A stretch of DNA of 64,000 nt from an uncultured Dokdonia sp. (GCF_937910895.1 NZ_CALEMI010000031.1:1-64000), one strand, 5' to 3'; counted from the stretch's first letter, positions 16,895 to 25,945 are shown. The notes: generated by a model from the sequence alone, not told the origin. Translations and numbers: made by a program.

Positions 16895-18615
16895 TTAATT
16901 TTTTCTACTTTCTCAAGACTTCTAATATAGTAAGAGGGTCTAATTCCCGTTTTATTTTTAAATGCCCTTGCAAATGATTCTGGCGTATTAAAACCTGCTT
17001 CTTCACTTATGGTTTTGATGGTGTATTTTTTTAACTGAGCATTCTCTTTTAACTCTTTCAAAATGTAATCAATTCTAAGATGATTTATATAATTTACAAA
17101 GGACTTACCTTTATAAGCACTAATAATTTTGGGAAGATATTTTGTGTTAGTAGCACACTTTTTTGCCAAAATTGTTAGTGTAATATCTTTTTGCAGAAAT
17201 CCTTTTTTTCCTTCAAATTGATTTAATTTATTTATTACTCCAGTAATAGTAGCTTCATCCACACCATCTAGTAATGTCTTTTCTTTAATTGACGAATTAG
17301 GCTTTGAAATTATTTTTGCGCTCTGGTTATCCAGTTCTAAAACAATTTTATTGAATCGATTTTTTTGTTTTTTATAGTTACTAAATTGTAGTAAGAATAA
17401 TATGATTAGGAATAATATAAAGATGATCAAATAAATAGATCTTGTAGTAAGCGTTGTTGTTTCAAGTTCCAGTTTTTTGATAATATTTTCTTTACTTTTT
17501 AGCAGTTGAGGAGTATCAAAATCAGAGTAAAGCATATCAATAGTGTTTATTTTTCGACTAGAAATGGTTGTTCTGATTTGATATAACTTATTAATAATAT
17601 CGAGTTGTTTTTTTAAATCTCCTTTTTCTTCATAATAATTAATAAGAAATTCATAGGCATCTATTGTACTAGGTATAATAGCATTTTGTTCAGATACTAA
17701 TGAATCAACCTTTATGAAGTATTTTTTTGCTGTTTCATTATTGCTGTATGCTGCTATCTGTATTTTTCCTAGATATAATTGGGCTAGGATATAATATCCT
17801 TGACTCTCAATAGTAATATCTATTTGTGAAGATCCTTTTTTTATTAGTTTTTCTGAGTCGGGATAATTGTTTTTATAGAAAAGGTTAATCCCTTCATTTA
17901 TAGTTATAATATCTCCATAAAGAGGGCGGTCTCTATTTGCTCTGTCTATAATAGTATTGTAATAATACGTTGCAGAATCGTGTTTCTTATTATAGCGCAT
18001 AGACCTTGCAAGGCTCAGTGTAGTGCTTATTTGTCCAATGGTATCATTTTTCAGGACTTCATAAGCAAAACATTTTTTGTATAAAGTTAATGCCTCTTCA
18101 TGTTTTCCTATACTCTCTTTTATTTTAGCAATATTGTTAAATAGAATATATTCCTCGTTCTTATCGTTATACTTTTCGGCTATTTTTAATGCTTTGATAT
18201 AATTTTTGAGTGCCAACTCATAATCAAAAAAGCCATCATAAACGGTACCTGCATAGGTATATGTAGAATACATTTCTTTTTCTTCTACATTTTTTTCTTC
18301 TAGGAGTGCTTTTTTAACGTGATATAGTTTCTTGTCTTTATCATCGCTTAGATATGAAAGAAAAGTATGTCCATTTATTTTTCTTAGGCTATTATTTTCA
18401 TGGATAGCTTTAGCTAAAAATGTATGTAGATAGACTCTTGCAGTGATCGTATCCTTTAGATTTTGTTGAGCTTTATCAAATAAAAATTGATAGCTTTTAT
18501 CTTTTAAAGAATCTGGAATTACAAATTTTTTTTCTTGAGCAAAGATATTTTGCGAGATAAACACTATAAAAAATATGTACAAGTAAAGTGACCTCTGCGT
18601 CAATAAATAAATCAT
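16888..18615 (-). CDS. Membrane-spanning TPR / AraC-type HTH regulator (module 2)
   Basis: 575 residues. A signal peptide (LYIFFIVFISQNIFAQ) is followed by a TPR-rich region over about residues 30-370, one transmembrane helix (SIYLIIFILFLIILFLLQF, about 394-412), a linker and a C-terminal AraC HTH (about 460-565, ISEEAGFNTPESFARAFKNKTGIRPSYY). The TPR part is predicted to be periplasmic and the HTH cytoplasmic, so it could act as a one-component transmembrane sensor. It is paralogous to the genes at 19696 and 23720. It lies upstream of a lanthipeptide precursor, and palindromic sites flank it on both sides. Peptide sensing is inferred. Confidence 0.8.
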   Translation of the reverse strand: MIYLLTQRSLYLYIFFIVFISQNIFAQEKKFVIPDSLKDKSYQFLFDKAQQNLKDTITARVYLHTFLAKAIHENNSLRKINGHTFLSYLSDDKDKKLYHVKKALLEEKNVEEKEMYSTYTYAGTVYDGFFDYELALKNYIKALKIAEKYNDKNEEYILFNNIAKIKESIGKHEEALTLYKKCFAYEVLKNDTIGQISTTLSLARSMRYNKKHDSATYYYNTIIDRANRDRPLYGDIITINEGINLFYKNNYPDSEKLIKKGSSQIDITIESQGYYILAQLYLGKIQIAAYSNNETAKKYFIKVDSLVSEQNAIIPSTIDAYEFLINYYEEKGDLKKQLDIINKLYQIRTTISSRKINTIDMLYSDFDTPQLLKSKENIIKKLELETTTLTTRSIYLIIFILFLIILFLLQFSNYKKQKNRFNKIVLELDNQSAKIISKPNSSIKEKTLLDGVDEATITGVINKLNQFEGKKGFLQKDITLTILAKKCATNTKYLPKIISAYKGKSFVNYINHLRIDYILKELKENAQLKKYTIKTISEEAGFNTPESFARAFKNKTGIRPSYYIRSLEKVEKIKS

Positions 18616-18767
18616 TAATTAGTGTTTTTTGAAAAATAAGTAATTTATTTAATAGAGTCTGTTAGTGTTTTCACAATAAGTAAAGTATATATGTACACTA
18701 TTTCTAGAAGATGTTACAAAGGCGTTATAATGCACTAACAGTAAGTCAGTTATATTTTTATCTTCTT

Positions 18768-18811
18768 TTTTCAATTCTTAGAATTACGACTTTGAATTCT
18801 TAGAATCTCGA
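18768..18811. promoter_or_regulatory. Tandem operator-like repeat in the 18.6-19.0 kb divergent region
   Basis: Two copies of AATTCTTAGAAT followed by xxCGA start exactly 22 bp apart (two DNA turns). They lie 150-200 bases upstream of the regulator start and of the divergent peptide gene at 19022. The rest of 18616-19021 is AT-rich and also has a CTGTTAGTG/CACTAACAG inverted pair (18660 and 18732); no gene is seen in it. Confidence 0.6.
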
Positions 18812-19021
18812 ATACCTTTCCTTTTCCTTGTTGAAAAAATCTTTCATATTTGACTTGTTCAACACTTACATATTATAAGAATAAACGGTGTTTAAATCTA
18901 ACATTTAAGTTTGATGCTATCGTTTGGTGGTTAACCAGATTTATTTGATTAAATTTTTTAATGAGACATAGCTGTGAGTGTCTTAAAATGTTCACAAATA
19001 ATAATCTATAAAATTTAATTT

Positions 19022-19216
19022 ATGAAAAACAAAATGTTAAACCTTGGAAAAGCTTTAAGTAGCGCAGAGCAAAAAGAAATTAATGGAGGGTTTTCTGGAG
19101 TAAGACCTAATTCTTGTAGTTTTCATACCCAAAGGTATCAGTGTCTTGCTGACCCAAGATGTGCTTGGAATGGTACCTCTTGTTACACAGATGTACCTTA
19201 TATAGAGGATATTTAA
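19022..19216 (+). CDS. Double-glycine bacteriocin-type peptide
   Basis: 64 residues. The leader MKNKMLNLGKALSSAEQKEI ends in NGG, the ComC/bacteriocin-type signal cut by C39 peptidases. The core (FSGVRPNSCSFHTQRYQCLA then CAWNGTSCY) has four cysteines with aromatic residues, so disulfide bonds are more likely than lanthionines. It stands alone between divergent regulator modules and has its own terminator. The C39 ABC transporter at 31604 is a plausible exporter. Confidence 0.75.
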   Translation: MKNKMLNLGKALSSAEQKEINGGFSGVRPNSCSFHTQRYQCLADPRCAWNGTSCYTDVPYIEDI

Positions 19217-19275
19217 ATCCAAATAATATCTTTCTATTATAAAGCTTTAAAAAAAATTAAAGTTTTTAATTTGTT

Positions 19276-19303
19276 TGGCGGGCTAGGATTAGCCCGCCTT
19301 TTT
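19276..19303 (+). terminator. Terminator of peptide 19022-19216
   Basis: GGCGGGCTA-ggat-TAGCCCGCC followed by TTTTT, a GC-rich 9-bp stem. Confidence 0.85.
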
Positions 19304-19318
19304 AATATATGCTTGATA

Positions 19319-19334
19319 CGCTTTCGCGAAAGCG
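19319..19334. repeat. CGCTTTCGCGAAAGCG palindrome copy (between converging peptide genes)
   Basis: Perfect copy between the ends of the converging peptide genes 19022-19216 and 19388-19612. Confidence 0.8.
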
Positions 19335-19387
19335 AACTCTTTCTGCATACAAATATGTTTTTGTTATTGTAGAGTAATTAATTACTA

Positions 19388-19612
19388 TTAGCAATTATTT
19401 TCAGTGTGGAAATTGGTATCACAAGAAAGACAAGACTTACAGCTAAAGTAATAGGTTTCGCAAGTAAGTGTCCCTGTTGGGCAGTCATTACGGTCAGAAT
19501 TAGTGTTAGCTGGTATATCAATTTTATGAGCCCCTCCATTGATAAGAGTTGAGCTATTTAATTTTGATATGACAAGTTTGTTTAGACTTAGTTTTCTTTT
19601 TGATTTTTTCAT
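19388..19612 (-). CDS. Class I lanthipeptide-type precursor peptide
   Basis: 74 residues. The leader KKSKRKLSLNKLVISKLNSS, ending INGG, is close to the leader of 16574-16795. The core has CPTGTLTCETYYFSCKSCLSC and ends in NNC, with several Ser/Thr-Cys pairs. It lies 83 bases after the TPR/AraC regulator at 19696, and a perfect 14-bp palindrome, ACTACTATAGTAGT (19657-19670), sits between them. It is the second copy of the regulator-precursor module. Confidence 0.8.
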   Translation of the reverse strand: MKKSKRKLSLNKLVISKLNSSTLINGGAHKIDIPANTNSDRNDCPTGTLTCETYYFSCKSCLSCDTNFHTENNC

Positions 19613-19695
19613 AATGATTTCACTTTTAGTTTATTTATGGTTAATGCGAATTATATACTACTATAGTAGTTATTTGTATCCAATTTTTTTAAATT

Positions 19696-21432
19696 TTAAG
19701 ACTGTTGATCAATAGTAGGGTCATTTTTTAGTTTCTTCAAATAAAAAGAAGGTCTTATACCTGTTTTCTTTTTAAAAGCAGTGGCGAAGGATTCGGCGGT
19801 GTTAAAACCAGCTTCTTCACTAATACTTTTTATCGTATATCGTTCTAGTTTTGGGTTTTCTTTTAATTCTTTTAAAATATAAATAATTCTAAGGTCATTT
19901 ATATAGTTAATGAATGACTTACCCTTGTGGGTGTTAATGATTTTAGAGAGGTATTTTGTGTTTGTGTTACATTTTTTTGCTAATAAATGCACGTTAATCT
20001 CTGTTTTTAAAAACTCATTCTTTGATTCAAAATTCTTTAATTTTTTTAATACATAGTCAATAACTTCCTCATCAATATTTAGTTTTTGAATAGGTGTAGA
20101 TGGAATTGTTTTTTTTGAGCGAGCTGTATCTATAGCTGCTTCATTGTTAAGGTTTTTTATGATTGAATTGTATATTTTTATTTGTTTTTTATATCTGATG
20201 TATTGAATAATAAATATGAGTATTAGCACAAAAATAAATAGACTAGCATACGCAGTGGTTAGGCTGGTTTTATTTTCTAGTTTATCTATTAACTCTTGTT
20301 TGTTTTTTAATAATTGTGGTTTATCAAAATCTGCAAATAACAAATCTGTTGTTTTTAAATTTCTTGAGGAAATGATTGTTTTTAATTTTAAATACTTATT
20401 AGTAATGTCAAGTTGGTTTTTAAAATCTTCTTTGTTTTTATAATATGTTTTAAGGAAATCGTAACCAATACTAGCTTCTGGTATGATAAGCTGTGTTTTG
20501 TCAAGGATAGAATCTACTTTTAAATAGTAGGATTTTGCTTTTTCAATATCGTCATATTGGAGCTGTTGTATCTTTCCAAGATATATTTGTGACAAGATAT
20601 AGTAGGATTGATTTTCTGGATATATTTCTAATGTAGATGACCCGTTTATTAAAAGTCTTTCAGATTCGACATATTCTTTTTTAAAGAAGGTATTAATTCC
20701 TTCGTTAATAGTTAGAATTTTACCGTAATTAGGAAATTTTTGATACGCTATTTTTATTATCGAATTGTAATAATAAGAGGCAGAATCATATTTTTTGTTA
20801 TTACGAAGTGATTCGGAAACGTTTATAATATTTATAATTTTTTTGATAGTGTCATTAGGGTGTTTTTTATTACCATAATTTAAAGATTTTTTATAAAGAG
20901 CTAATGCTTCATCGTGTTTACCTATACTCTCTTTTACTTTGGCAATATTAGTATACAAAATATATGTATACACCTCAATATCAAATTTTTCAGAAAATTG
21001 TAGTGCTTTTATATAGTAGGTTAACGCTTTTTCATACTCATAATAATTACTGTATACATATCCTATATTAAGATAAACAGGAATAAGTTCAACATCTTCA
21101 ATACCTTCTCCTTCTAAAATTGCACTCTCTATAAGTTTAAGTTTTTTCCCTTTATCTTTCTCAAAAGCAGAAAGGGTATTATATGATATTGCCTTTATTT
21201 GTTTATTATTTTCAATGGTTGCTTTTGTAAGTGCACTATTCAGGTATATGAGAGAGGAGAGGGTGTCTTTATAATTTTTACGTAAACGGCCAAATAGATA
21301 TTCATACGTTTTATCTGCTAATGAGTCTGGAATTACAAAACTATTTTTCTCTTGGGCTACAGTAATGGTCGTTAAACAAAAAAAACACAGGATAGTAAGT
21401 TGTCTTTTTATAACTTTTAAGGAGGAGTTCAT
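19696..21432 (-). CDS. Membrane-spanning TPR / AraC-type HTH regulator (module 1)
   Basis: About 578 residues from the chosen ATG, which gives a clean signal peptide (MNSSLKVIKRQLTILCFFCL then TTITVAQ). The track start at 21495 is a TTG, and an ATG at 21483 is also possible. TPR repeats fill the predicted periplasmic part (for example YYEYEKALTYYIKALQFSEK). A single transmembrane helix (TAYASLFIFVLILIFIIQYI) and a C-terminal AraC HTH (SISEEAGFNTAESFATAF) follow. It is closely similar to 16888-18615 along its length, so the module was duplicated. It is divergent from a GG-peptide gene that has tandem 22-bp repeats upstream. Confidence 0.8.
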   Translation of the reverse strand: MNSSLKVIKRQLTILCFFCLTTITVAQEKNSFVIPDSLADKTYEYLFGRLRKNYKDTLSSLIYLNSALTKATIENNKQIKAISYNTLSAFEKDKGKKLKLIESAILEGEGIEDVELIPVYLNIGYVYSNYYEYEKALTYYIKALQFSEKFDIEVYTYILYTNIAKVKESIGKHDEALALYKKSLNYGNKKHPNDTIKKIINIINVSESLRNNKKYDSASYYYNSIIKIAYQKFPNYGKILTINEGINTFFKKEYVESERLLINGSSTLEIYPENQSYYILSQIYLGKIQQLQYDDIEKAKSYYLKVDSILDKTQLIIPEASIGYDFLKTYYKNKEDFKNQLDITNKYLKLKTIISSRNLKTTDLLFADFDKPQLLKNKQELIDKLENKTSLTTAYASLFIFVLILIFIIQYIRYKKQIKIYNSIIKNLNNEAAIDTARSKKTIPSTPIQKLNIDEEVIDYVLKKLKNFESKNEFLKTEINVHLLAKKCNTNTKYLSKIINTHKGKSFINYINDLRIIYILKELKENPKLERYTIKSISEEAGFNTAESFATAFKKKTGIRPSFYLKKLKNDPTIDQQS

Positions 21433-21571
21433 TATAAATAGAATTTTACTGAAAGTAATCAATTTAAATTTAAGCAAATTCATTCCTTTTATCAAAGTTC
21501 GTTTTTCTTCTACATGTAAAACTCCATATTCATTAAGAGTTTAATTTTTTTAAAATGAACGGTTTATCCTT

Positions 21572-21615
21572 CTTCAAATTCACTGAATTTCGACTTCAAA
21601 TTCACTGAATTTCGA
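21572..21615. promoter_or_regulatory. Perfect tandem 22-bp operator-like repeat
   Basis: Two identical 22-bp units in direct tandem, each containing the dyad AAATTCACTGAATTTCGA. They lie in the divergent region between the regulator 19696-21432 and the GG-peptide 21772. The site is analogous to 18768-18811 but with a changed core, as expected for a paralogous regulator with its own site. The remainder of 21433-21771 holds only the leader element at 21718. Confidence 0.65.
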
Positions 21616-21717
21616 TCTTATATTTTTGTGTGAGCATAAAAAAAGAATAAACTTTGGATTGATCGTCATTATCAAAACTACGGATATAATAGACGGTTCA
21701 TTCAACGAAATTTTATG

Positions 21718-21750
21718 CGGAAACCGAAAAGCATTTCATAGAGTAGGTAC
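21718..21750 (+). promoter_or_regulatory. Conserved peptide-gene leader element (copy 1)
   Basis: GGAAACCGAAAAGCATTTCA then TAGAGTAGGT, 22 bases before the GG-peptide ATG. It is shared with three lanthipeptide precursors at 25946, 26327 and 26756. The ACC and GGT at its ends can pair. Confidence 0.5.
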
Positions 21751-21771
21751 TATTTAATTAATTATTTTATT

Positions 21772-21960
21772 ATGAAAATAAGTTTTAAAAATGTTCAAAA
21801 CGAACTAAGCAGAGAAGAGTTAAAATCACTCTCTGGAGGAAGAGCTACGATGCACGGAACTGCAAGGTGTTGCTGGATTGCCCATCCTTCTAGTTGTAGT
21901 GTTTGTGTGCCAGATCATGAACATTATTGTGAGGAAGGGGCTAAATTAGAGCATTGTTAA
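21772..21960 (+). CDS. Double-glycine bacteriocin-type peptide
   Basis: 62 residues. The leader MKISFKNVQNELSREELKSL ends in SGG. The core has six cysteines (ARCCWIAHPSSCSVC, HYC, LEHC) and several histidines. It is followed by a terminator and by the C39-like/VKOR/thioredoxin fusion gene, which suggests that its cysteines are oxidised to disulfides. It shares its 5' leader element with the lanthipeptide precursors, so it is probably coexpressed with them. Confidence 0.75.
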   Translation: MKISFKNVQNELSREELKSLSGGRATMHGTARCCWIAHPSSCSVCVPDHEHYCEEGAKLEHC

Positions 21961-21970
21961 TAGGCTATTC

Positions 21971-22004
21971 AACTAGAGCGAGGTACATGCTTGCTCTAGT
22001 TTTG
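21971..22004 (+). terminator. Terminator after peptide 21772-21960
   Basis: AACTAGAGC and GCTCTAGTT form a 9-bp stem followed by TTG. It lies before the fusion gene, so that gene is either attenuated readthrough or separately promoted. Confidence 0.6.
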
Positions 22005-22045
22005 TACTATAGAATTTGGTTTTCAGCTTTTTTAAAAAGATACCT

Positions 22046-23602
22046 ATGAGCTTAGCATTAAAATATATATACGATTATCTTAAAAATGAAGATATCCACT
22101 ATGATGAAAAGGAGTTTTCATTTCAAGTCCAATCTAATCCTCATTTCCCATCGCTTTTGTCTGTTGTAGAAACACTTACTTTTTTTAAAGTTCCTAATAA
22201 AATATTCAAATTATCTTTTGAACAAATAATGTTGCTTCCAGATTGTTTTGTATCTGTTCTTAAAAAAGCTAATGGAGAAGAGCATCCCTTTTTAATTAAA
22301 AAAAAAGAAAACTCGTTTGTTATTATTGATGAAACTCAAAAGGAAACATTAACATTAAATAATTTAAAAGTTAGATGGACAGGGTTTATTCTTTTATTAG
22401 ATCAGCCTATTTTAAAAGAACGTAATTCTAATAAGGGATTTGATCTTAAAATTCCTTTATCGATACTTCTATTATGTTCATTTTACATTGTACTATCCAC
22501 TACAATTACGGACCTTAAATTTCTTCCTTTTTTTATATTACCTATTTTAGGCTTACTAGCTTCCATGCTTATTTTGAAAGACCTATTTTCAATTGATAAT
22601 CAAATATTAAATAAGTTTTGTGAAACAGGTAGTACAAGGAGTTGCCAAAAAGTTGTAAATAAGACATCTTTTAAAGGAATAAAGCTAAGTGATGTATGTT
22701 TTGTTTTTTTCTCATTTCAATTAATAAGTTCTCTATTAATAATTTTAACAGGCAATACTCAAGAGCTCTTTTCTTTCTTTTATATAATAGGGTTTTCTAC
22801 TATTCCAGTTATTTTATACTCGATTTACCATCAAAAATTTATTAGTAAAAACTGGTGTCCCTTATGTTTGACAATTAGTAGTATTTTAATAATAGAGCTG
22901 TTATATATCCATTTTTCAATATCTATTTTTCAAATTTCTCTATCACTTATTCCTTTTCTATTCATAAGTGCTTTAGTCTCTTGTATAGGATGGTATTTCT
23001 TAAAGAATTTACTAACTACTAAAAAAAAGTTAACAGAATCACAGGTGATAACTAACAGGTTGGTTCGTAATTATAAATTATTTAAAAATACATTGTTCGC
23101 AAATCCACCTATTGATGAGTATACTAGCGAAATACAGCTAGGCGACAAAAATGCACGTCTCGTTTTGACAGCAATTATAAGCCCTTATTGTGGCCCTTGT
23201 GAAACGATGTTTAAAGCAATTGAGAATATCTTAGATACGTATGATAAAGACATAAGGATAGATCTTATCATAAAAAGATCAGAAGCTTCATTGAGCAGTG
23301 AAGAAACAAATACTTTTTTTAAAAATTTATTAGCTATATATTTCAACAAAGGCGAAGCTCCTTTTTTAAACGCAATGTCTTCATGGTTTTCTGTAAAAGA
23401 TGAGACTATCTGGAATGAAAAACACACATCTCATTACGATCCAACAAGTATTGAAAGCGTGTATAAAAACCAACATGCGTATTGCCAAAAAAATAATATT
23501 AATTATACGCCAACACTATTCGTAAATGGATATGAGTATCCAAACATGTATGAGCATTCGGATATTATTTATTTTTTAGGTGCTTTACTTGATGATATGT
23601 AA
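22046..23602 (+). CDS. C39-like / VKOR / thioredoxin-like fusion membrane protein
   Basis: About 518 residues from the ATG at MSLALKYIYDYL; the track start at 22016 is a TTG. Residues 1-125 resemble a C39 peptidase domain (QSNPHFPSLLSVVETL) but lack the DCG catalytic cysteine, so it is probably a leader-binding relic. About 135-330 is a multi-helix VKOR-like domain with cysteines in CETGSTRSC and WCPLC. About 360-518 is a DsbA/thioredoxin-type domain with ISPYCGPC. The order suggests a membrane thiol-oxidation unit that forms disulfides in exported peptides. It follows a GG-peptide gene on the same strand. Domain calls are by motif; substrate is inferred. Confidence 0.8.
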   Translation: MSLALKYIYDYLKNEDIHYDEKEFSFQVQSNPHFPSLLSVVETLTFFKVPNKIFKLSFEQIMLLPDCFVSVLKKANGEEHPFLIKKKENSFVIIDETQKETLTLNNLKVRWTGFILLLDQPILKERNSNKGFDLKIPLSILLLCSFYIVLSTTITDLKFLPFFILPILGLLASMLILKDLFSIDNQILNKFCETGSTRSCQKVVNKTSFKGIKLSDVCFVFFSFQLISSLLIILTGNTQELFSFFYIIGFSTIPVILYSIYHQKFISKNWCPLCLTISSILIIELLYIHFSISIFQISLSLIPFLFISALVSCIGWYFLKNLLTTKKKLTESQVITNRLVRNYKLFKNTLFANPPIDEYTSEIQLGDKNARLVLTAIISPYCGPCETMFKAIENILDTYDKDIRIDLIIKRSEASLSSEETNTFFKNLLAIYFNKGEAPFLNAMSSWFSVKDETIWNEKHTSHYDPTSIESVYKNQHAYCQKNNINYTPTLFVNGYEYPNMYEHSDIIYFLGALLDDM

Positions 23603-23606
23603 TATA

Positions 23607-23621
23607 CGCTTTCGCGAAAGC
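23607..23621. repeat. CGCTTTCGCGAAAGC palindrome copy (after the VKOR fusion gene)
   Basis: Copy with the last base changed, immediately after the fusion gene stop. Confidence 0.75.
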
Positions 23622-23719
23622 ATATATTCCTCAAATAAAATTAGTTATTCCCTTTGTTTCAGAGGAATATCTTAAAAGGAATCCTTATTTTTAGGTCTCT
23701 CAACCGACTTAAAAGTTTT

Positions 23720-25441
23720 ATGATCAACTTCCCCCTGATACATAAAAGCTATCTAGGTAGCTTATGTACACTTATTGTTTTAGTATTGAGCTCAGGATAT
23801 ACTGCGTTTGCACAAGGGTCAGGCATATCTAATTTAAAAAAGAAAACCAATACAGAGCTTATTCATGAAATTGTAGAGACTGCTGTCAAAGATCATAAAG
23901 TCTACGAACAAGAGTTGCTTAGAAGGTCAGGTACTGATATAGAAAAAGCAGCATTTTATATAGAACTAGGTCGTGTATTCTTAGCACAAGACAATTATGA
24001 GCTATGCACTTATTACTTAAAAAAAGGGATTGCTTATGCTGAATCAGCCAAGGATACTCAAAAGCTTATTAGAATATACACCTTATTAGGTAATTCAGAA
24101 TTGATCGCTTGGCATAACCAAGAAGCTTTGGATGCTTATTATAAAGTATTAGAGATTACTCAAAAGCAAGGAGATGTTGATCATAGAGCTGTTATTATAC
24201 ATCCAAATATTGCCATCATTAGACGTAGAATGAAGCAATTTGATCAAGCGCTAGAAGCGTGTAATAAGGCACTTGCTATTATACCTTACACAGAATATAA
24301 TAATCAACGTGATCATGTTAATTTGTTGACGATAGTCTCAGAAGTGCATTTAGATTTACAACACTATGATACTGTTTTAAAATACGTAGATCAAGGACTT
24401 TCTATAAGTAATACGTTAGGATATAAGGATGGGCTGATAGATTTGTATACAAAAAAAGGCGCTGTTTATTTTTATAAACAAGATTATGAGCAGTCAATAC
24501 AATATTTAAAAACCGCAGATCGAATTTTTAAAGAGAGTACTATAAAAAGTAAAACTTTTAGTATTAATATCAATTATTATCTAGCAAGTTGTTATGCTGC
24601 TCAAAAAGAATATGAAAAGGCAATCAATCAATTACAACAAATCACAGATATTACGGATACTGATGAACGTAAAAATTATACACGTTTGGTAGATGCTTAT
24701 GAGTTAATGGCTTTTTCGTATGGAGAGTTGGGTGATGATAAGAACTCTTCAGACTGGTATCGTAAATACGGAGAGTTGTATAAGAAATACCAAGAACGCA
24801 AAGATGAAGTTGTCAATACTATTTATGAAAAAGATACCAGTATTTTAGGGAAACAAATAGAAACGCTTGAAGACCAAAAAGCAAAGGAAAAGAGAACTGC
24901 TATTTACTTTTTTATCCTTTTTGTAGCAGTCTCAGGAGTTTGTGTTTTTATATTATATAGATATAAAAAAAAGCAGCAAAGCAATAAGGAATCCTTTGAC
25001 AAACTTCTAAAAAAAATAAACCAACTTGAAAAATCTTCAGAAGAACAATCAAAACATAAAGAACCAACTCGTGAAGTTATTATTGATGATCAAAAAGTAA
25101 CAGAGATTCTTAAAGGTCTTAAACGCCTGGAACGGCAAGAGTTCTTTTTAAATACAGATTGTAGCTTGCGATCTATGGCAAAAAAAGTAAAAACAAATGC
25201 GACTTATTTATCTAAAATCATAAACACACACAAAGGAGTTACCTATAACGATTATATTAATAACCTCCGTATAGATTATGCGGTCAACCGTATCAAAAGT
25301 GATAAGAAGTTCCGATCTTTTTCTATAAAGTCTATTGCTACAGAGCTAGGTTATAAAAGTGATTACTCGTTTGCAAAGCACTTTAAGTCCAAAACAGGGA
25401 TTAATCCATCGTATTATATAAAGCGTATAGAAGAAATTTAA
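23720..25441 (+). CDS. Membrane-spanning TPR / AraC-type HTH regulator (module 3)
   Basis: About 573 residues from the ATG at MINFPLIHKSYLGSL, chosen because it begins a good signal peptide ending TAFAQ; the track start at 23654 is a TTG. The TPR region runs to about residue 370 (YDTVLKYVDQGLSISNTLGY, YEQSIQYLKTADRIF). A transmembrane helix (AIYFFILFVAVSGVCVFILY) and a C-terminal AraC HTH (SIATELGYKSDYSFAKHF) follow. It is more diverged from the other two paralogues than they are from each other. It is encoded upstream of the main precursor array and maturation operon, so it is the likeliest regulator of those genes; this is inferred from position. Confidence 0.8.
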   Translation: MINFPLIHKSYLGSLCTLIVLVLSSGYTAFAQGSGISNLKKKTNTELIHEIVETAVKDHKVYEQELLRRSGTDIEKAAFYIELGRVFLAQDNYELCTYYLKKGIAYAESAKDTQKLIRIYTLLGNSELIAWHNQEALDAYYKVLEITQKQGDVDHRAVIIHPNIAIIRRRMKQFDQALEACNKALAIIPYTEYNNQRDHVNLLTIVSEVHLDLQHYDTVLKYVDQGLSISNTLGYKDGLIDLYTKKGAVYFYKQDYEQSIQYLKTADRIFKESTIKSKTFSININYYLASCYAAQKEYEKAINQLQQITDITDTDERKNYTRLVDAYELMAFSYGELGDDKNSSDWYRKYGELYKKYQERKDEVVNTIYEKDTSILGKQIETLEDQKAKEKRTAIYFFILFVAVSGVCVFILYRYKKKQQSNKESFDKLLKKINQLEKSSEEQSKHKEPTREVIIDDQKVTEILKGLKRLERQEFFLNTDCSLRSMAKKVKTNATYLSKIINTHKGVTYNDYINNLRIDYAVNRIKSDKKFRSFSIKSIATELGYKSDYSFAKHFKSKTGINPSYYIKRIEEI

Positions 25442-25615
25442 GTGTGTAGATTATCAGTTATTTATCTAAAATTATAGAACCCTATTTTAAACAATTTAGG
25501 GGTTGTGTATTATGTTTCTACAAGGAATGCAATTACATTTAGGGATTGCCAAAAATCAATATTTATATAGTTTTTGGCCTATAAATAGTATTAATTTTTT
25601 TTAAAAAGTGTTTAC

Positions 25616-25789
25616 ATGAAAAAACAACTGAAGAAAGCAATAAGCCTTAATAAACTTACGATTGCTAGAATACAAGTAAACAAGATGAACCATATTCATG
25701 GAGGAGATTGTATTCCTACGAGTCATTGTCACGGAGGTGAAGATGGATTTTCAGATATGTCTTGTGGTCCTACAATGGATATTCCATAG
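25616..25789 (+). CDS. Class I lanthipeptide-type precursor (not in ORF track)
   Basis: 57 residues: the leader KKQLKKAISLNKLTIARIQV ends in HGG, then the core DCIPTSHCHGGEDGFSDMSC and GPTMDIP. The SLNKLTIAR motif matches the lanthipeptide leader. The core is short, with three cysteines and a few Ser/Thr. It is the precursor of the third regulator-precursor module, 174 bases after the regulator stop, and has its own terminator. The 25442-25615 gap contains a CCCTATTTTAAA-type inverted repeat and no gene. Confidence 0.75.
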   Translation: MKKQLKKAISLNKLTIARIQVNKMNHIHGGDCIPTSHCHGGEDGFSDMSCGPTMDIP

Positions 25790-25810
25790 AATGTAGTGCG
25801 CTAAATACCT

Positions 25811-25838
25811 AACGTTATCAATTTTTGATAGCGTTTTT
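25811..25838 (+). terminator. Terminator of precursor 25616-25789
   Basis: AACGTTATCA-attt-TTGATAGCGTT followed by seven T residues. Confidence 0.8.
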
Positions 25839-25945
25839 TTATACCCTATTTTAAAGAATATAGGGTAATACTATTTTGTAAATAACTGTTAGTTAGGTAT
25901 TTTCAAGTTAGAATTAAAATAATAATGTGTTTAATTCTAATATAA

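Noticed and set aside
25511-25606. Short ORF (about 31 codons) before the 25616 precursor
   Set aside because: No leader motif, no cysteine-bearing core and no start context; probably chance.
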